Below are positions 15,209-24,971 of a stretch of 64,000 bases of DNA, one piece after another. The notes beneath the pieces are model-generated. The model did not search any database, had not been told where the DNA came from, and saw nothing but the letters and a program-made list of their open reading frames with translations. Source of the stretch: Pedobacter rhodius (GTDB taxonomy: Bacteria > Bacteroidota > Bacteroidia > Sphingobacteriales > Sphingobacteriaceae). Location: the NCBI RefSeq assembly GCF_027213645.1, contig NZ_JAPWGL010000004.1, forward strand, positions 1 to 64,000, given 5' to 3'. The translations under genes and the position numbers were made by a program. Position 1 is the stretch's first letter. Every line of letters starts with the position of its first letter.

Positions 15209-17755
15209 TTAATTTGAGGAATCTTCTTCTTTGGGCGCTTCCTTCTTTTTTTCGCCTTTTTTATGAATAATTGAAATCAACTCTGTTTTTTTATCGTAAT
15301 CAATTTCTAAAACATCGCCTTCAGTTAATTCACCTTTCAGGATTTCTTCAGCAATCGGGTCTTCAAGATATTTCTGAATTGCCCTTTTCAAAGGACGTGC
15401 ACCAAAATTACTATCAAATCCTTTATCTGCAATGTATTCTTTGGCATTTTCTGTTAAAATGATGTCGTAACCTAAAGTATGAACCCGACCGAATAAAGCT
15501 TTTAATTCAATATCGATAATTCGGAAAATTTCATCTTTACCTAAGCTGTTGAATACAACCACATCATCAACACGGTTTAAAAACTCTGGTGCAAAAGCAC
15601 GTTTTAAAGCACTTTCAATTACACCACGACTGTGAGAATCTGCCTGATTTGTTTTTGCTGCAGTAGAGAAACCAACACCCTGACCAAAATCTTTCAACTG
15701 GCGGGCACCAATGTTTGAAGTCATAATGATGATCGTATTTCTAAAATCAACTTTGCGACCTAAACTATCTGTTAACTGACCTTCATCTAAAACCTGCAAT
15801 AAAATATTAAATACATCAGGATGTGCTTTTTCAATCTCATCCAATAAAATTACCGCATAAGGTTTTCTTCTAACTTTTTCAGTTAATTGTCCACCCTCTT
15901 CATAGCCCACATATCCCGGAGGCGCACCCACTAAACGTGATACAGCAAATTTCTCCATGTATTCACTCATATCAATCTGAATTAGTGAATCATCACTATC
16001 AAACATGAAACGGGCCAATTCTTTTGCCAATTCTGTTTTACCAACGCCTGTCGGACCTAAGAAAATAAATGAACCGATTGGTTTTTTAGGATCTTTTAAT
16101 CCTGCTCTTGTACGTTGAATGGCTTTGGTTAACTTCTTAATTGCATCGTCCTGACCGATAATTTTCTCGGCCACTTTATCGTACATATTCAAAAGCTTTT
16201 GGCTATCGGTTTGACCGACACGTTGTACCGGAATACCGGTCATCATGGCCACAACTTCAGCTACATTATCTTCTGATACCTCATAGCGTTTAGTTTTGGT
16301 TTCGGCTTCCCACTCTGCTTTAGCTTTATCTAACTCTTCAATTAAATTTTTCTCGGTATCGCGAAGTTTGGCCGCCTCTTCGTATTTCTGACTACGAACA
16401 ACTTTGTTTTTTTCTAACTTAATGTCTTCGATTTTTGCTTCGATATCGATAATCGTTTGAGGAACATGAATATTCGTTAAGTGAACCCTCGAACCGGCTT
16501 CATCTAAAGCATCAATCGCTTTATCAGGCAAGAAACGATCGGAAATGTAACGGGATGTTAAAGTTACACATGCTAAAATTGCTTCATCTGTATAAGTTAC
16601 ACCATGATGCTCTTCGTATTTATCTTTAATTCTGGTTAAAATTTCAACAGTTTCATCAGGTGTAGCCGGTTCAACCATCACTTTTTGAAAGCGACGATCT
16701 AAGGCACCATCTTTTTCAATGTACTGACGATATTCATCAAGCGTGGTTGCACCAATACATTGAATTTCGCCTCTGGCTAATGCAGGTTTAAACATATTTG
16801 AAGCGTCGAGCGAACCCGATGCACCACCAGCGCCAACGATAGTATGAATCTCATCAATAAATAAAATTACATCGGTAGATTTTTCAAGCTCGTTCATTAC
16901 GGCTTTCATACGTTCTTCAAACTGGCCACGATATTTTGTACCGGCTACAAGTGATGCTAAATCTAAAGTAACAACACGTTTGCCAAAAAGCACACGCGAC
17001 ACTTTACGTTGAACAATGCGTAAGGCTAAACCTTCAGCAATTGCCGATTTACCAACACCTGGCTCGCCAATTAAAATCGGGTTGTTCTTTTTCCGACGGG
17101 ATAAAATCTGCGAAACACGCTCAATTTCTTTCTCACGACCAACAATCGGATCTAAACGACCTTCTTCTGCGGCCTTGGTTAAATCACGGCCGAAGTTATC
17201 CAAAACCGGCGTTTTAGATTTTATATCAGAAACCTTTTTAGGTGTACTAAAGCTTTCTTCTTCACGATAATCATCATCGCCTCCTGTTGATGCGCTGTTT
17301 GAAACATCGTCTCTGAAACCATTTTTATTCACTTCAACTTCCTGTTTAAAAACATCGTAAGTAACACCATACTGCAATAAGATTTGCGAGGCGATGTTAT
17401 CATCATCTCTCAAAACAGATAGCAATAAATGTTCAGTGCCAATTAAATCGCTTTTAAATATCTTAGCTTCTAAGTAAGTAATTTTTAAAACTTTTTCTGC
17501 CTGTTTAGTTAATGGTATATTCCCTAAGTTAACTGTAACACTCGAAGTACCGCGAACGGCATCTTCAATTGAGCGGCGCAATTTACCGGTATCAACCCCT
17601 AACGATCGTAAAATTTTTATAGCCATTCCATCGCCTTCGCGAATCAGGCCTAATAATAAATGTTCGGTTCCAATGTAATCATGCCCTAAACGCAGCGCTT
17701 CCTCCCTACTAAAAGAGATTACATCTTTAACCTGTGGTGAAAATTTTGCTTCCAT
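15209..17755 (-). CDS. clpC: ATP-dependent Clp protease ATP-binding subunit ClpC
   Basis: Hexameric AAA+ unfoldase that feeds proteins into ClpP and disaggregates proteins. The 848-residue product shows the double Clp N-repeat (about 1-145), first AAA+ module with Walker A GEPGVGKS (about 230-237), a UVR-containing middle domain (about 425-475) that marks ClpC rather than ClpA or ClpB, a second AAA+ module with GPTGVGKTE and SEYMEKFAVSRLVGAPPGYVGYEEGG, and a charged tail rich in Lys/Glu (EKKKEAPKEED). No mcsA, mcsB or ctsR lies nearby, unlike Firmicutes. It is a single-gene unit with a strong terminator. Confidence 0.97.
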   Translation of the reverse strand: MEAKFSPQVKDVISFSREEALRLGHDYIGTEHLLLGLIREGDGMAIKILRSLGVDTGKLRRSIEDAVRGTSSVTVNLGNIPLTKQAEKVLKITYLEAKIFKSDLIGTEHLLLSVLRDDDNIASQILLQYGVTYDVFKQEVEVNKNGFRDDVSNSASTGGDDDYREEESFSTPKKVSDIKSKTPVLDNFGRDLTKAAEEGRLDPIVGREKEIERVSQILSRRKKNNPILIGEPGVGKSAIAEGLALRIVQRKVSRVLFGKRVVTLDLASLVAGTKYRGQFEERMKAVMNELEKSTDVILFIDEIHTIVGAGGASGSLDASNMFKPALARGEIQCIGATTLDEYRQYIEKDGALDRRFQKVMVEPATPDETVEILTRIKDKYEEHHGVTYTDEAILACVTLTSRYISDRFLPDKAIDALDEAGSRVHLTNIHVPQTIIDIEAKIEDIKLEKNKVVRSQKYEEAAKLRDTEKNLIEELDKAKAEWEAETKTKRYEVSEDNVAEVVAMMTGIPVQRVGQTDSQKLLNMYDKVAEKIIGQDDAIKKLTKAIQRTRAGLKDPKKPIGSFIFLGPTGVGKTELAKELARFMFDSDDSLIQIDMSEYMEKFAVSRLVGAPPGYVGYEEGGQLTEKVRRKPYAVILLDEIEKAHPDVFNILLQVLDEGQLTDSLGRKVDFRNTIIIMTSNIGARQLKDFGQGVGFSTAAKTNQADSHSRGVIESALKRAFAPEFLNRVDDVVVFNSLGKDEIFRIIDIELKALFGRVHTLGYDIILTENAKEYIADKGFDSNFGARPLKRAIQKYLEDPIAEEILKGELTEGDVLEIDYDKKTELISIIHKKGEKKKEAPKEEDSSN

Positions 17756-18416
17756 AATACCTTTCTTAACAGCTCGCCCCTAAACTATAAAATAAATTAT
17801 AAAAAGCGACGCTACTGTTTTCTTTATTTTATCAACAATTGCGCCATATAGGTGGATAAAGGGCCAATTACATATCCATCAACTCAAAAATTACTATGCG
17901 ATTATCTATTTGATAAATAATAAATATCTTATATCTATCTACGTAATAACTGTTTTATAGGTTTTAAAAAGACTTTTACGAAGAACAGCTCTTTTTAATT
18001 CCATTTTGTCGGATTATTGTAAGTATTTATTTAAAACCTTTAACTGACAATTTGTTTCTTCTTGATTAAGCAATTTACATGTTTTGACAGAAAAATAAAA
18101 GGAACCTGACATGATTTAACATTATTATTAGATAAATATATACCAAGGGTAACCGCCGTTAAATCCCTATACGGATTTAACCGCCATAAAGTTGTTTTTG
18201 TTTTGGAATAGTAATGACCGTGAAATCAATTTTTATCATTTCCTTTTAAACTGTTTCTTATATCCGCAGAAAGGGTTAAACTAATTGTCCGTCTGCGGTA
18301 ACCTGCGAAATCTGCGGGAGATAAAAATAATATGCCACAAGAAACACTATTCCTAAAAAATCTATTGCCGCAAAATTTCCGTAAGTGAATCAAACTGAAA
18401 AAACTAAACATTTAGC
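17756..18416. other. Gene-free region upstream of clpC
   Basis: About 660 bases of A/T-rich sequence without a convincing gene. A nine-base-pair inverted repeat GTTAAATCC/GGATTTAAC (18158-18181) sits in the middle and could be a terminator-like or regulatory hairpin. The clpC promoter must lie near 17760-17830, but I find no clear TAnnTTTG there, which would fit use of an alternative or heat-stress-responsive promoter. Confidence 0.45.
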
Positions 18417-18752
18417 ATGGCATCTCATTACCAAAGATTCCTTATTGTAACCATCCTGCTCATCGCCTTTACAGGTCGAATTGGAATTTATGCTATGCCT
18501 GTACATCAAAAGTTTATAAAAGATATTCTTAGTGAACATTCAGGTAAAAAAACGGAGAAAACTGAACAATCAGATAAAGAAGAGCCTTTGGAGGAAAAGG
18601 TTAAACTTGCCGACTTAATCGCACCGGAGCTAATAAATATTAATTTTTTGTATACCCCTGAGTTAAAAAACAATTTTTTCTCAGAAAGTTTTATACTCAC
18701 CCATTGCCATCTGCCAATTCCTGAGCAACCGCCGAAAAATCAGCTGTCATAG
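18417..18752 (+). CDS. Small hypothetical protein with N-terminal hydrophobic segment
   Basis: A 111-residue protein that I do not recognise. It has an N-terminal hydrophobic stretch (about 8-27) that could be a signal peptide or anchor, a highly charged Lys/Glu middle (about 40-62), and a hydrophobic/proline-rich end (THCHLPIPEQPP). It lies 40 bases before the DUF4394 gene on the same strand and may be cotranscribed with it. Composition is normal for a real Pedobacter-type protein, and no longer gene overlaps. Confidence 0.55.
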   Translation: MASHYQRFLIVTILLIAFTGRIGIYAMPVHQKFIKDILSEHSGKKTEKTEQSDKEEPLEEKVKLADLIAPELININFLYTPELKNNFFSESFILTHCHLPIPEQPPKNQLS

Positions 18753-18792
18753 CTAAACTTAAAATTTTTCTTCTATTAAACTTAATTAAATC

Positions 18793-20313
18793 ATGATAAA
18801 AATTAAAAACTTTATCATAATAGCATTATTTGCTATTATGGCACCTATTCTATTTTCGGCCTGTAAAAAAGACAGGGGTTATTCAGAAACTTTAACACCC
18901 GGACCTGACGTAAATTTTTACGCATTAACTTCAGATAGTAAATTGTTGTTAATTAATGCAAAAAATCCATCATCTGCTATTTCAACAGTAACCATAACAG
19001 GACTGCAGACCAGCGAGAGTATTCTGGGAATCGATTTTCGTCCTGCAACCGGACAGCTTTATGGTATTGGCAGCACCAGTCGTTTATATGTAATCGACCC
19101 TAAAACCGGCGCCGCCAGATCAATTTCTACGGCACCTTTTACACCCGTTCTAAGCGGAACATCAGTAGGATTCGATTTTAATCCGACTGTCGACAGAATT
19201 CGTTTGGTAACCAACACCGGACAAAATTTACGTCTTAATCCGGAAACTGGTACCGTGGCCGCTACAGATGGCGCTATCAATGGTATAACAAATGCCAAAG
19301 TATCGTCGGTTGCTTATACGCAAAACAAGGCCGGCGCAGCCACAACTATATTATATGATATTGATGCCGCGACTGATAAACTTTATAAACAAGATCCGCC
19401 TAACGACGGAAAACTGGTAGAGGTTGGAAGTTTAGGTTTAGATATTGATGAAGTTGGCGGATTCGACATTAATCCTGATGGAACTGCTGCACTGGCAGCC
19501 TTAACAAGCGGAGGTGTTTCTGCTTTGTTTATCCTTGATGTAAATTCCGGTAAGGCATCAAAAATCGGCAATTTAGGCTTGCAAATTACGGGTCTTGCGA
19601 TTCCTACAGAAGCAGTTGCATACGCTGTATCTAATAATAATGAATTGTTGATTTTTAATCCGGCGTCGGCTAACCCGGCACCAATTGCTAAAACCATTAC
19701 CGGTATACAAACAGGTGAAAGTATATTAGGTATTGATATGCGTCCGTTAAACGGTCAGCTTTTTGCATTGGGAAGCACGAGCAGAATTTATACCATAAAT
19801 GCGTCTTCGGGCGCGGCTGTCGCGGTTGGTGCTACTCCGCTATCGACACTAATTTCGGGTACATCCGTAGGTTTCGATTTCAACCCAACGGTAGATAGAA
19901 TCCGGATTGTAACCAATACAGGCCAGAATCTCAGGATAAATCCTGCTGATGGTATGTTAACCGTTGATGGTGCTGTAACTTTAACCACTGCCTCTATTTC
20001 GGGAGCGGCTTATACAAATAATTTTGCCGGTGCTACAACAACAATCCTTTACGATATTGATGCTATGGGCGACCGTTTATACAAACAAGATCCGCCTAAC
20101 AACGGCACTTTAGTTGATGTTGGGGCATTAGGCGTTAATGTTGAAGCGAATAATGGTTTCGATATTGGCGGCACAAGCGGCCTGGCTTATGGAATTTTTA
20201 CCGTAAGTGGAACACAAAAATTATATAGTATTAATTTAACAACAGGCGCAGCAACTGCAGGCGCAACTATAGCAACACCTGTTAGGGGTTTTACTTTAGG
20301 TTTAGGTTTTTAG
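18793..20313 (+). CDS. DUF4394 lipoprotein with two tandem DUF4394 modules
   Basis: A 506-residue predicted lipoprotein (signal with LFSACKK, Cys about residue 24). Two homologous halves follow (about 40-270 and 275-505), each with the DUF4394 pattern ESILGIDFRPATGQLYGIGS, GTSVGFDFNPTVDRIRLVTN, TGQNLRLNP and LYDIDAATDKLYKQDPPN. The repeating 'value along a path' motifs suggest a beta-propeller. Family function is unknown to me; propellers of this type are usually binding or scaffold proteins at the cell surface. The two halves are more alike than two independent genes would be, implying internal duplication. Confidence 0.88.
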   Translation: MIKIKNFIIIALFAIMAPILFSACKKDRGYSETLTPGPDVNFYALTSDSKLLLINAKNPSSAISTVTITGLQTSESILGIDFRPATGQLYGIGSTSRLYVIDPKTGAARSISTAPFTPVLSGTSVGFDFNPTVDRIRLVTNTGQNLRLNPETGTVAATDGAINGITNAKVSSVAYTQNKAGAATTILYDIDAATDKLYKQDPPNDGKLVEVGSLGLDIDEVGGFDINPDGTAALAALTSGGVSALFILDVNSGKASKIGNLGLQITGLAIPTEAVAYAVSNNNELLIFNPASANPAPIAKTITGIQTGESILGIDMRPLNGQLFALGSTSRIYTINASSGAAVAVGATPLSTLISGTSVGFDFNPTVDRIRIVTNTGQNLRINPADGMLTVDGAVTLTTASISGAAYTNNFAGATTTILYDIDAMGDRLYKQDPPNNGTLVDVGALGVNVEANNGFDIGGTSGLAYGIFTVSGTQKLYSINLTTGAATAGATIATPVRGFTLGLGF

Positions 20314-20397
20314 CAATTAGTAAGATCGGCTGTAACTTAAGTGCTTTTCGCATCTTATTATTAGTGTAAATAACCCCATAAATACTTTGATTTCAAT

Positions 20398-20436
20398 AAA
20401 AAACGGCAGTTTTTAAATAGAAAATTGCCGTTTTTT
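20398..20436. terminator. Bidirectional terminator between the DUF4394 and phosphatase genes
   Basis: The stem AAAAAACGGCA (20398-20408) pairs with TGCCGTTTTTT (20426-20436) and has A- and T-tracts on both sides, so it can stop transcription from both converging genes. Confidence 0.85.
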
Positions 20437-20459
20437 ATCCAGTCTTATCAGATGATTCT

Positions 20460-22298
20460 TTATTTTAATAACTCAACTATTTTTTTTGGAATGTCTGAAT
20501 TTTGCAGAAATCCAGAAAAATTCTGTGAACCCGGACCGTAACTGAACAAGGGTACCGGGAGACCAGTATGATCAATTGTTGTGAAAGTACCTGTTACGGA
20601 ACCCGTTTTGTAGTTACCGTCAAAAAGAATCAGTCCGCCTGTTTCATGATCGGAAGTAACTAAAACTAAAGTTTCGCCATTTTCATCCGCAAATTTCATT
20701 GCTTTTCCAATTACTTTATCAAAACTGAGGTACTCATCTATACATTGTTTAATGCGATTTGCATGACCGCCAGCATCAATTTTAGCACCTTCCATCATCA
20801 GGAAAAAACCTTTATCGTTATTTGACGACAAAAAATTTATGCTCTTATCGAAGGCCTGCTCAATCAATCTGAAATTTTTATCCGGCTGATCCTGATCAAA
20901 ACACAATACTTTTTTATTTTCAAAAGAAGAAGGCAAGTTAGCCAAGCCGTTATAAATCCCAAATCCTGATGCTTTTACTTGATTCAGAATACGATCTTGT
21001 TCTTTTCCAAAAGCTTCATGATAGCCACCGATTATCAGTGAAGCAGCACTTCTTTGAAGGTCGGAAGAAATGCTGTCACTCTGATCGCGATCGGTTCTGT
21101 GTGCAAAAAATGAAGAGGGTGTTGCACCCGTTACTTTATCATTGCTTACTATTCCGGAGCGAATGCCTTTTGCTGAAAGTATTTCAGGAAGATTTGCTGA
21201 TTTCTTTCCGGTACTATCCATTCCGATAAAACGATTATTTGTTTTTTCTCCGGTAGCCATTGCTGTCGCTCCGGCAGCCGAATCGGTGTTGTAATCATCT
21301 GCAGGAGCCGTATTTGAGAAACCAATGTGTTTAAAGTTCGTTGCATTCAGGTAACCTCCATTAGCTGTTGCCGCTGCCCAGAACTGCGCAAATCCGGCAC
21401 CATCACTAATTAAAAGAATAACATTTTTTGGTTTTTTATTCGGAACATCACTTTTATAAGTAGGCCGATAAGGTATGTATTTAGCATTGGCCAGATAAGT
21501 ATTGTTTTCATAATCATTCAGAAATTTAGCCAGTTCAGCAGGCGAATCGGTATTGATAAAATCGACACCCAATTTCATGAATGCAATCCAACAGGTTTTA
21601 GTATCCGGATTGCCCCAGAAACGAACTTGCCTGCCAACAGAATGAATCGAATCAACAAATTTTTTAACCTTAGAAAAGTCTTGATGTGTCATTCTGCCTA
21701 AACCATTCCAATTAGAAAATTCCTGAAATGAAGCACTGTAGAAAGCGATTCTTTTCATCTGTTCAGCAGTGTAACGAACACTTTTCCGACCATCAAAATG
21801 GAATATATCATCATAAGCAGTAAATTTTTCCGGTGCCGGAATATTTCCGCTAATGACCAGATTTACCGCATTTGGGTTAGCCTTTAAATCGAAATATTTT
21901 CTAACCGGTTTTAGTTTCTCTTCCAAACGCTTCATTGCAGGTTCCCCTGAGGTTTTAAGATCGATTAACAGCTGCAATTTCCCGCCATCCGGATAAACTT
22001 TTTCACCACCATTTAACTTAATTTGATTTAAAATAGGTTCGATATATAAACTTTCTAAAGTTTTCCGTTTATCGATATCCTCTTTGTCATGTGCCACATA
22101 AAACTCATTATCTACTAAAAACACATCAACCTCTATTGAAGCAAACCGATTTGCATAAGCCGTGTAAAAAGGCTGCGATTGCTGGTAGTCATTATGCGAA
22201 TGTGTATTCTTATTTACCTGGTATGTCTGCGCATAAAGTAAAGAAGAGCAACATATTAAACTAATTGAGGTTAGCCATGTTTTTAATTTTCTGATCAT
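20460..22298 (-). CDS. Fusion of a PLC/GDPD-like phosphodiesterase domain with alkaline phosphatase
   Basis: A 612-residue secreted protein. After the signal peptide (about 1-23) comes a phosphodiesterase-like TIM-barrel domain (about 30-265) with HSHNDY (about 33-38), IEVDVF, VAHD and a closing DFINTDSP, resembling the PI-PLC/GDPD superfamily group that includes fungal AIM6-like proteins. The second half (about 290-610) is a PhoA-type alkaline phosphatase: metal-binding LISDGAG (D299), nucleophile in TDSAAGAT (S340), HRTDRD, EGAKIDAGGHAN and TSDHETGG. Together the domains could release phosphate from phosphodiesters in two steps. It is probably periplasmic or secreted; no pho regulator is adjacent. 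Confidence 0.88.
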   Translation of the reverse strand: MIRKLKTWLTSISLICCSSLLYAQTYQVNKNTHSHNDYQQSQPFYTAYANRFASIEVDVFLVDNEFYVAHDKEDIDKRKTLESLYIEPILNQIKLNGGEKVYPDGGKLQLLIDLKTSGEPAMKRLEEKLKPVRKYFDLKANPNAVNLVISGNIPAPEKFTAYDDIFHFDGRKSVRYTAEQMKRIAFYSASFQEFSNWNGLGRMTHQDFSKVKKFVDSIHSVGRQVRFWGNPDTKTCWIAFMKLGVDFINTDSPAELAKFLNDYENNTYLANAKYIPYRPTYKSDVPNKKPKNVILLISDGAGFAQFWAAATANGGYLNATNFKHIGFSNTAPADDYNTDSAAGATAMATGEKTNNRFIGMDSTGKKSANLPEILSAKGIRSGIVSNDKVTGATPSSFFAHRTDRDQSDSISSDLQRSAASLIIGGYHEAFGKEQDRILNQVKASGFGIYNGLANLPSSFENKKVLCFDQDQPDKNFRLIEQAFDKSINFLSSNNDKGFFLMMEGAKIDAGGHANRIKQCIDEYLSFDKVIGKAMKFADENGETLVLVTSDHETGGLILFDGNYKTGSVTGTFTTIDHTGLPVPLFSYGPGSQNFSGFLQNSDIPKKIVELLK

Positions 22299-22746
22299 AT
22301 TTTTAACATAAAATTGAATAAAATAGTCGAGGTCTGAAATTAAAACTACGTATTGTGAAGCGTTTATCCAACGCTATTCTGCGATCTCAGTTACCTGGAT
22401 TTAAAAAATCAAAATATAGCTTCTTTGTCTAACAGTCAGTAAACTCGTGCCCAAAACTAGTCTGCCCAGGTTAACTGGCGGTTAAATTCCGGTTAACATG
22501 AATCATTTCGTCGTTGTCAGGCGAATTCTTAGAAAATAACATATCATTTCATCTTCTATGCTTTAACTTTAGTGTTTAACGCTATTATAAAGATTTCCTA
22601 ACTACGCTCGAAATAACGACTTATCGTTCTTATCTTCTCGATTAGCGCTTAGCGAACCCGAGTGAAATTTTTAACTTGGTATGGAACCGGTAACAAAAAT
22701 TTTTATTGTGGAAATAAAAGGTATATATCGTATACAGATTAACTTG
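22299..22746. other. Gene-free region between phosphatase and EamA genes
   Basis: About 450 bases without a supported gene. It contains degraded interspersed-repeat material (for example the CTCGAAATAACGAC stretch near 22608) like that seen near 45000. I find no strong terminator for the gap. Confidence 0.4.
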
Positions 22747-23619
22747 TTAACATTCGGCAACAACCTGCTCCGGCTTTTTCCTGGTTAATGCAGCGCCGGC
22801 ACTCGCCGTAATGACCAGAAGAACGGCCATCCATTCATAAACGGAAAGATGCTCGTTTAAAAAAATCAATCCCGATAATGCACCCACAGCTGGCTCCAGG
22901 CTTAATAAAATACTGAATGTTTTAGCAGGCATTTTACCAAGTGCACTCATTTCTAAAGTAAAAGGAATTGCGCTTGACAGTAAAGCCAATGCTAAACCCG
23001 AAAGTAAAAAAACTGGTTTCATGTGCGCTAATATTCCCCCGCCCAGCGCAAACGGGATAATTACAACTGAAGCAATCATCATCCCTATTGTAACGGCTTT
23101 GCCGGTATCCATTATTTTTGATATCCGCCCGCCGATAACAATGTATGCGGCCCAGAAAACACCGGCAAGCAAGGCAAGCAAAACGCCAATTAAATCGATA
23201 TTCTTACTACTCCAAGGCGCTATCAAAGCTATTCCCGCAGCAGCTAAAATAACCCATAAAAAATCCAGCGCTCTTTTAGAGCCTGTTAAAGCTAAAACTA
23301 AGGGGCCAATAAATTCCAGGGTCACACCCAATCCAAGCGGTATGCGTTCGATGGCCAAATAAAAAATTAAATTCATTAAACCCAAAGTAATACCATATAA
23401 TATAACGGTTTTCCATTGTTTTGATGTTAAATTTTTTAAATCAGGCCGGTTAAAAACAATAAGAATAAAGGCAGATAAAACTATTCTTAATGATGACGTT
23501 GCCGCAGCACCTAAAACAGGAAATATGCCTTTTGCAATGGCTGCACCGGCTTGCACACTTATGATTGACAACAACACTGCAGGAACCGGCGGGATGGAAA
23601 ATCCCTTTTTATTTTTCAT
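22747..23619 (-). CDS. EamA-family transporter (RhtA-like exporter)
   Basis: A 290-residue inner-membrane protein with ten predicted membrane helices arranged as two EamA (DMT) repeats (about 8-140 and 150-280). The sequence resembles RhtA-type amino-acid exporters (SIISVQAGAAIAKGIFP at the start, and SLEPAVGALSGLIFLNE in the second repeat). Substrate is inferred only; threonine/homoserine or other small metabolites are possible. It is 70 bases downstream of the DUF3095 gene on the same strand and may share its transcript. Confidence 0.86.
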   Translation of the reverse strand: MKNKKGFSIPPVPAVLLSIISVQAGAAIAKGIFPVLGAAATSSLRIVLSAFILIVFNRPDLKNLTSKQWKTVILYGITLGLMNLIFYLAIERIPLGLGVTLEFIGPLVLALTGSKRALDFLWVILAAAGIALIAPWSSKNIDLIGVLLALLAGVFWAAYIVIGGRISKIMDTGKAVTIGMMIASVVIIPFALGGGILAHMKPVFLLSGLALALLSSAIPFTLEMSALGKMPAKTFSILLSLEPAVGALSGLIFLNEHLSVYEWMAVLLVITASAGAALTRKKPEQVVAEC

Positions 23620-23689
23620 TTCAGGTGGCTATTTCCTACAAAACTAATCCTTTTAACAGAACAGGCATTTCCTTAATTGTAAAATAAAT

Positions 23690-24844
23690 CTAAGGATTTT
23701 CCAGCTTGGCCTTTAACATTCTGGCAGCTTGGGTATAACCGCCTTCAGAGCCATCTACAAAATGAATGTGTTCGTTAACCAAATCCCGTACGTAACAAGA
23801 CATCGTAGAATTACTACTTACATGTAATCCATATAAAATTAAACCTTTAATCTCCAGTTTATCAAGGTATTTAACTAGCTTAAGTCTTTGCTGTTCATTT
23901 CCTGAAATTACTGTATTAATTTTACCATCGAGTACAAGCGTATCAGACATTTCTACCAGTCTATTCAGGTAGTTTTTACCACTTTCGGTTCTAAAGTAAA
24001 TGTATCCGTACAAATTTATTAACCAGGTTTTCATCAATTCGAAGATTTTAACTTCTCCGATCCGTGTTCTCATTTCTCTACTCAATCGGTTAAAGGTGGT
24101 ATTGAACCGAAGTTTATCTACCGAAATAGGCTGTCTTTTTTCTGGTTCACCATAAATTATATCTAGCTGATTAACTATTGCACTAAAAATTTTCGGTTGC
24201 TCTTCAACATTATTTACCACAACCAATAAAGTTACTACTTCGTTGCTATGCTGAGGCGGATCAATTTTATCCCATCGGCATTGCATACCATTTAAATCTA
24301 AAATCTCATCTTGCTGATTTATTGGTGCCAATAGATAATCTTCGGCCTTAATTAGTTTTTCTGCATAACTCAATCCGTCACCTAAAATAACAGGAATGGA
24401 AAAAAACTCTGATACATGAAATTTACTAATACGGAGTTGAAATGCAGCATCGTAAATTTGTTTTACAGGAATGCTGCCCACACGTAAATTTAAGTTAAAA
24501 TTGGTGAGGGTATTTTCTTTAAAAACAGATAGCTTTTTTAATGCAGAGTCCAAAATGGAAGATGGCACCAGAAAGGTTGCTCCATCCCCACCAAAAAAGA
24601 AAGGTATAGTTATGCCAGAACTGTAGGCTAAATTTAAAACGGTAACGATACTTCCTGTGGCTATAAGATTTACATTTTCGTTAAACCCATCTAAAACTGC
24701 TTTTGTAGATCCTTTAATATCTGTAATGATTACATGCCAATCGTCGGGAACTTGCTTAAAAAGTTCCTTTTGGGTAAATAGCTTACTTAACTTTATGCGT
24801 TGGGCGGGCAAATTGCTGTAAAAAACATCTGATGATTTAATCAT
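23690..24844 (-). CDS. DUF3095 protein (nucleotidyl-cyclase-like fold)
   Basis: A 384-residue soluble protein of the DUF3095 family. The N-terminal half has VIITDIKGSTKAV (about 38-50) and FFFGGDGATFLVP, which resemble the metal-binding Asp motifs of class III nucleotidyl cyclases/GGDEF-like palm domains. The C-terminal half (about 250-384) is the family-specific part with RTESGKNYLNRLVEMSDTLVLDG and SCYVRD. Whether it makes a cyclic nucleotide is not established. A response-regulator gene is 289 bases upstream on the same strand, separated by a small membrane-protein gene on the other strand. Confidence 0.8.
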   Translation of the reverse strand: MIKSSDVFYSNLPAQRIKLSKLFTQKELFKQVPDDWHVIITDIKGSTKAVLDGFNENVNLIATGSIVTVLNLAYSSGITIPFFFGGDGATFLVPSSILDSALKKLSVFKENTLTNFNLNLRVGSIPVKQIYDAAFQLRISKFHVSEFFSIPVILGDGLSYAEKLIKAEDYLLAPINQQDEILDLNGMQCRWDKIDPPQHSNEVVTLLVVVNNVEEQPKIFSAIVNQLDIIYGEPEKRQPISVDKLRFNTTFNRLSREMRTRIGEVKIFELMKTWLINLYGYIYFRTESGKNYLNRLVEMSDTLVLDGKINTVISGNEQQRLKLVKYLDKLEIKGLILYGLHVSSNSTMSCYVRDLVNEHIHFVDGSEGGYTQAARMLKAKLENP

Positions 24845-24923
24845 TTATAAAAAAGATTTACCTTATAAAAGTAACATTTTTGAGCTGAGCGTTGTTTACA
24901 GGTGAAATGAATTCAGAAATAGT

Positions 24924-24953
24924 TTTGATGAAATATTTTAATACATATATTTG
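24924..24953 (+). promoter_or_regulatory. Promoter of the 52-residue membrane protein gene
   Basis: TTTG (24924-24927), an 18-base spacer, then TATATTTG (24946-24953). The ATG of the small gene follows after 18 bases. Both boxes match the Bacteroidota consensus. Confidence 0.72.
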
Positions 24954-24971
24954 ATTATAAAATTATCCGTT

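Noticed and set aside
18158..18181. Riboswitch or attenuator upstream of clpC
   Set aside because: Only a single nine-base-pair hairpin is seen, more than 400 bases from the clpC start and without further conserved structure.
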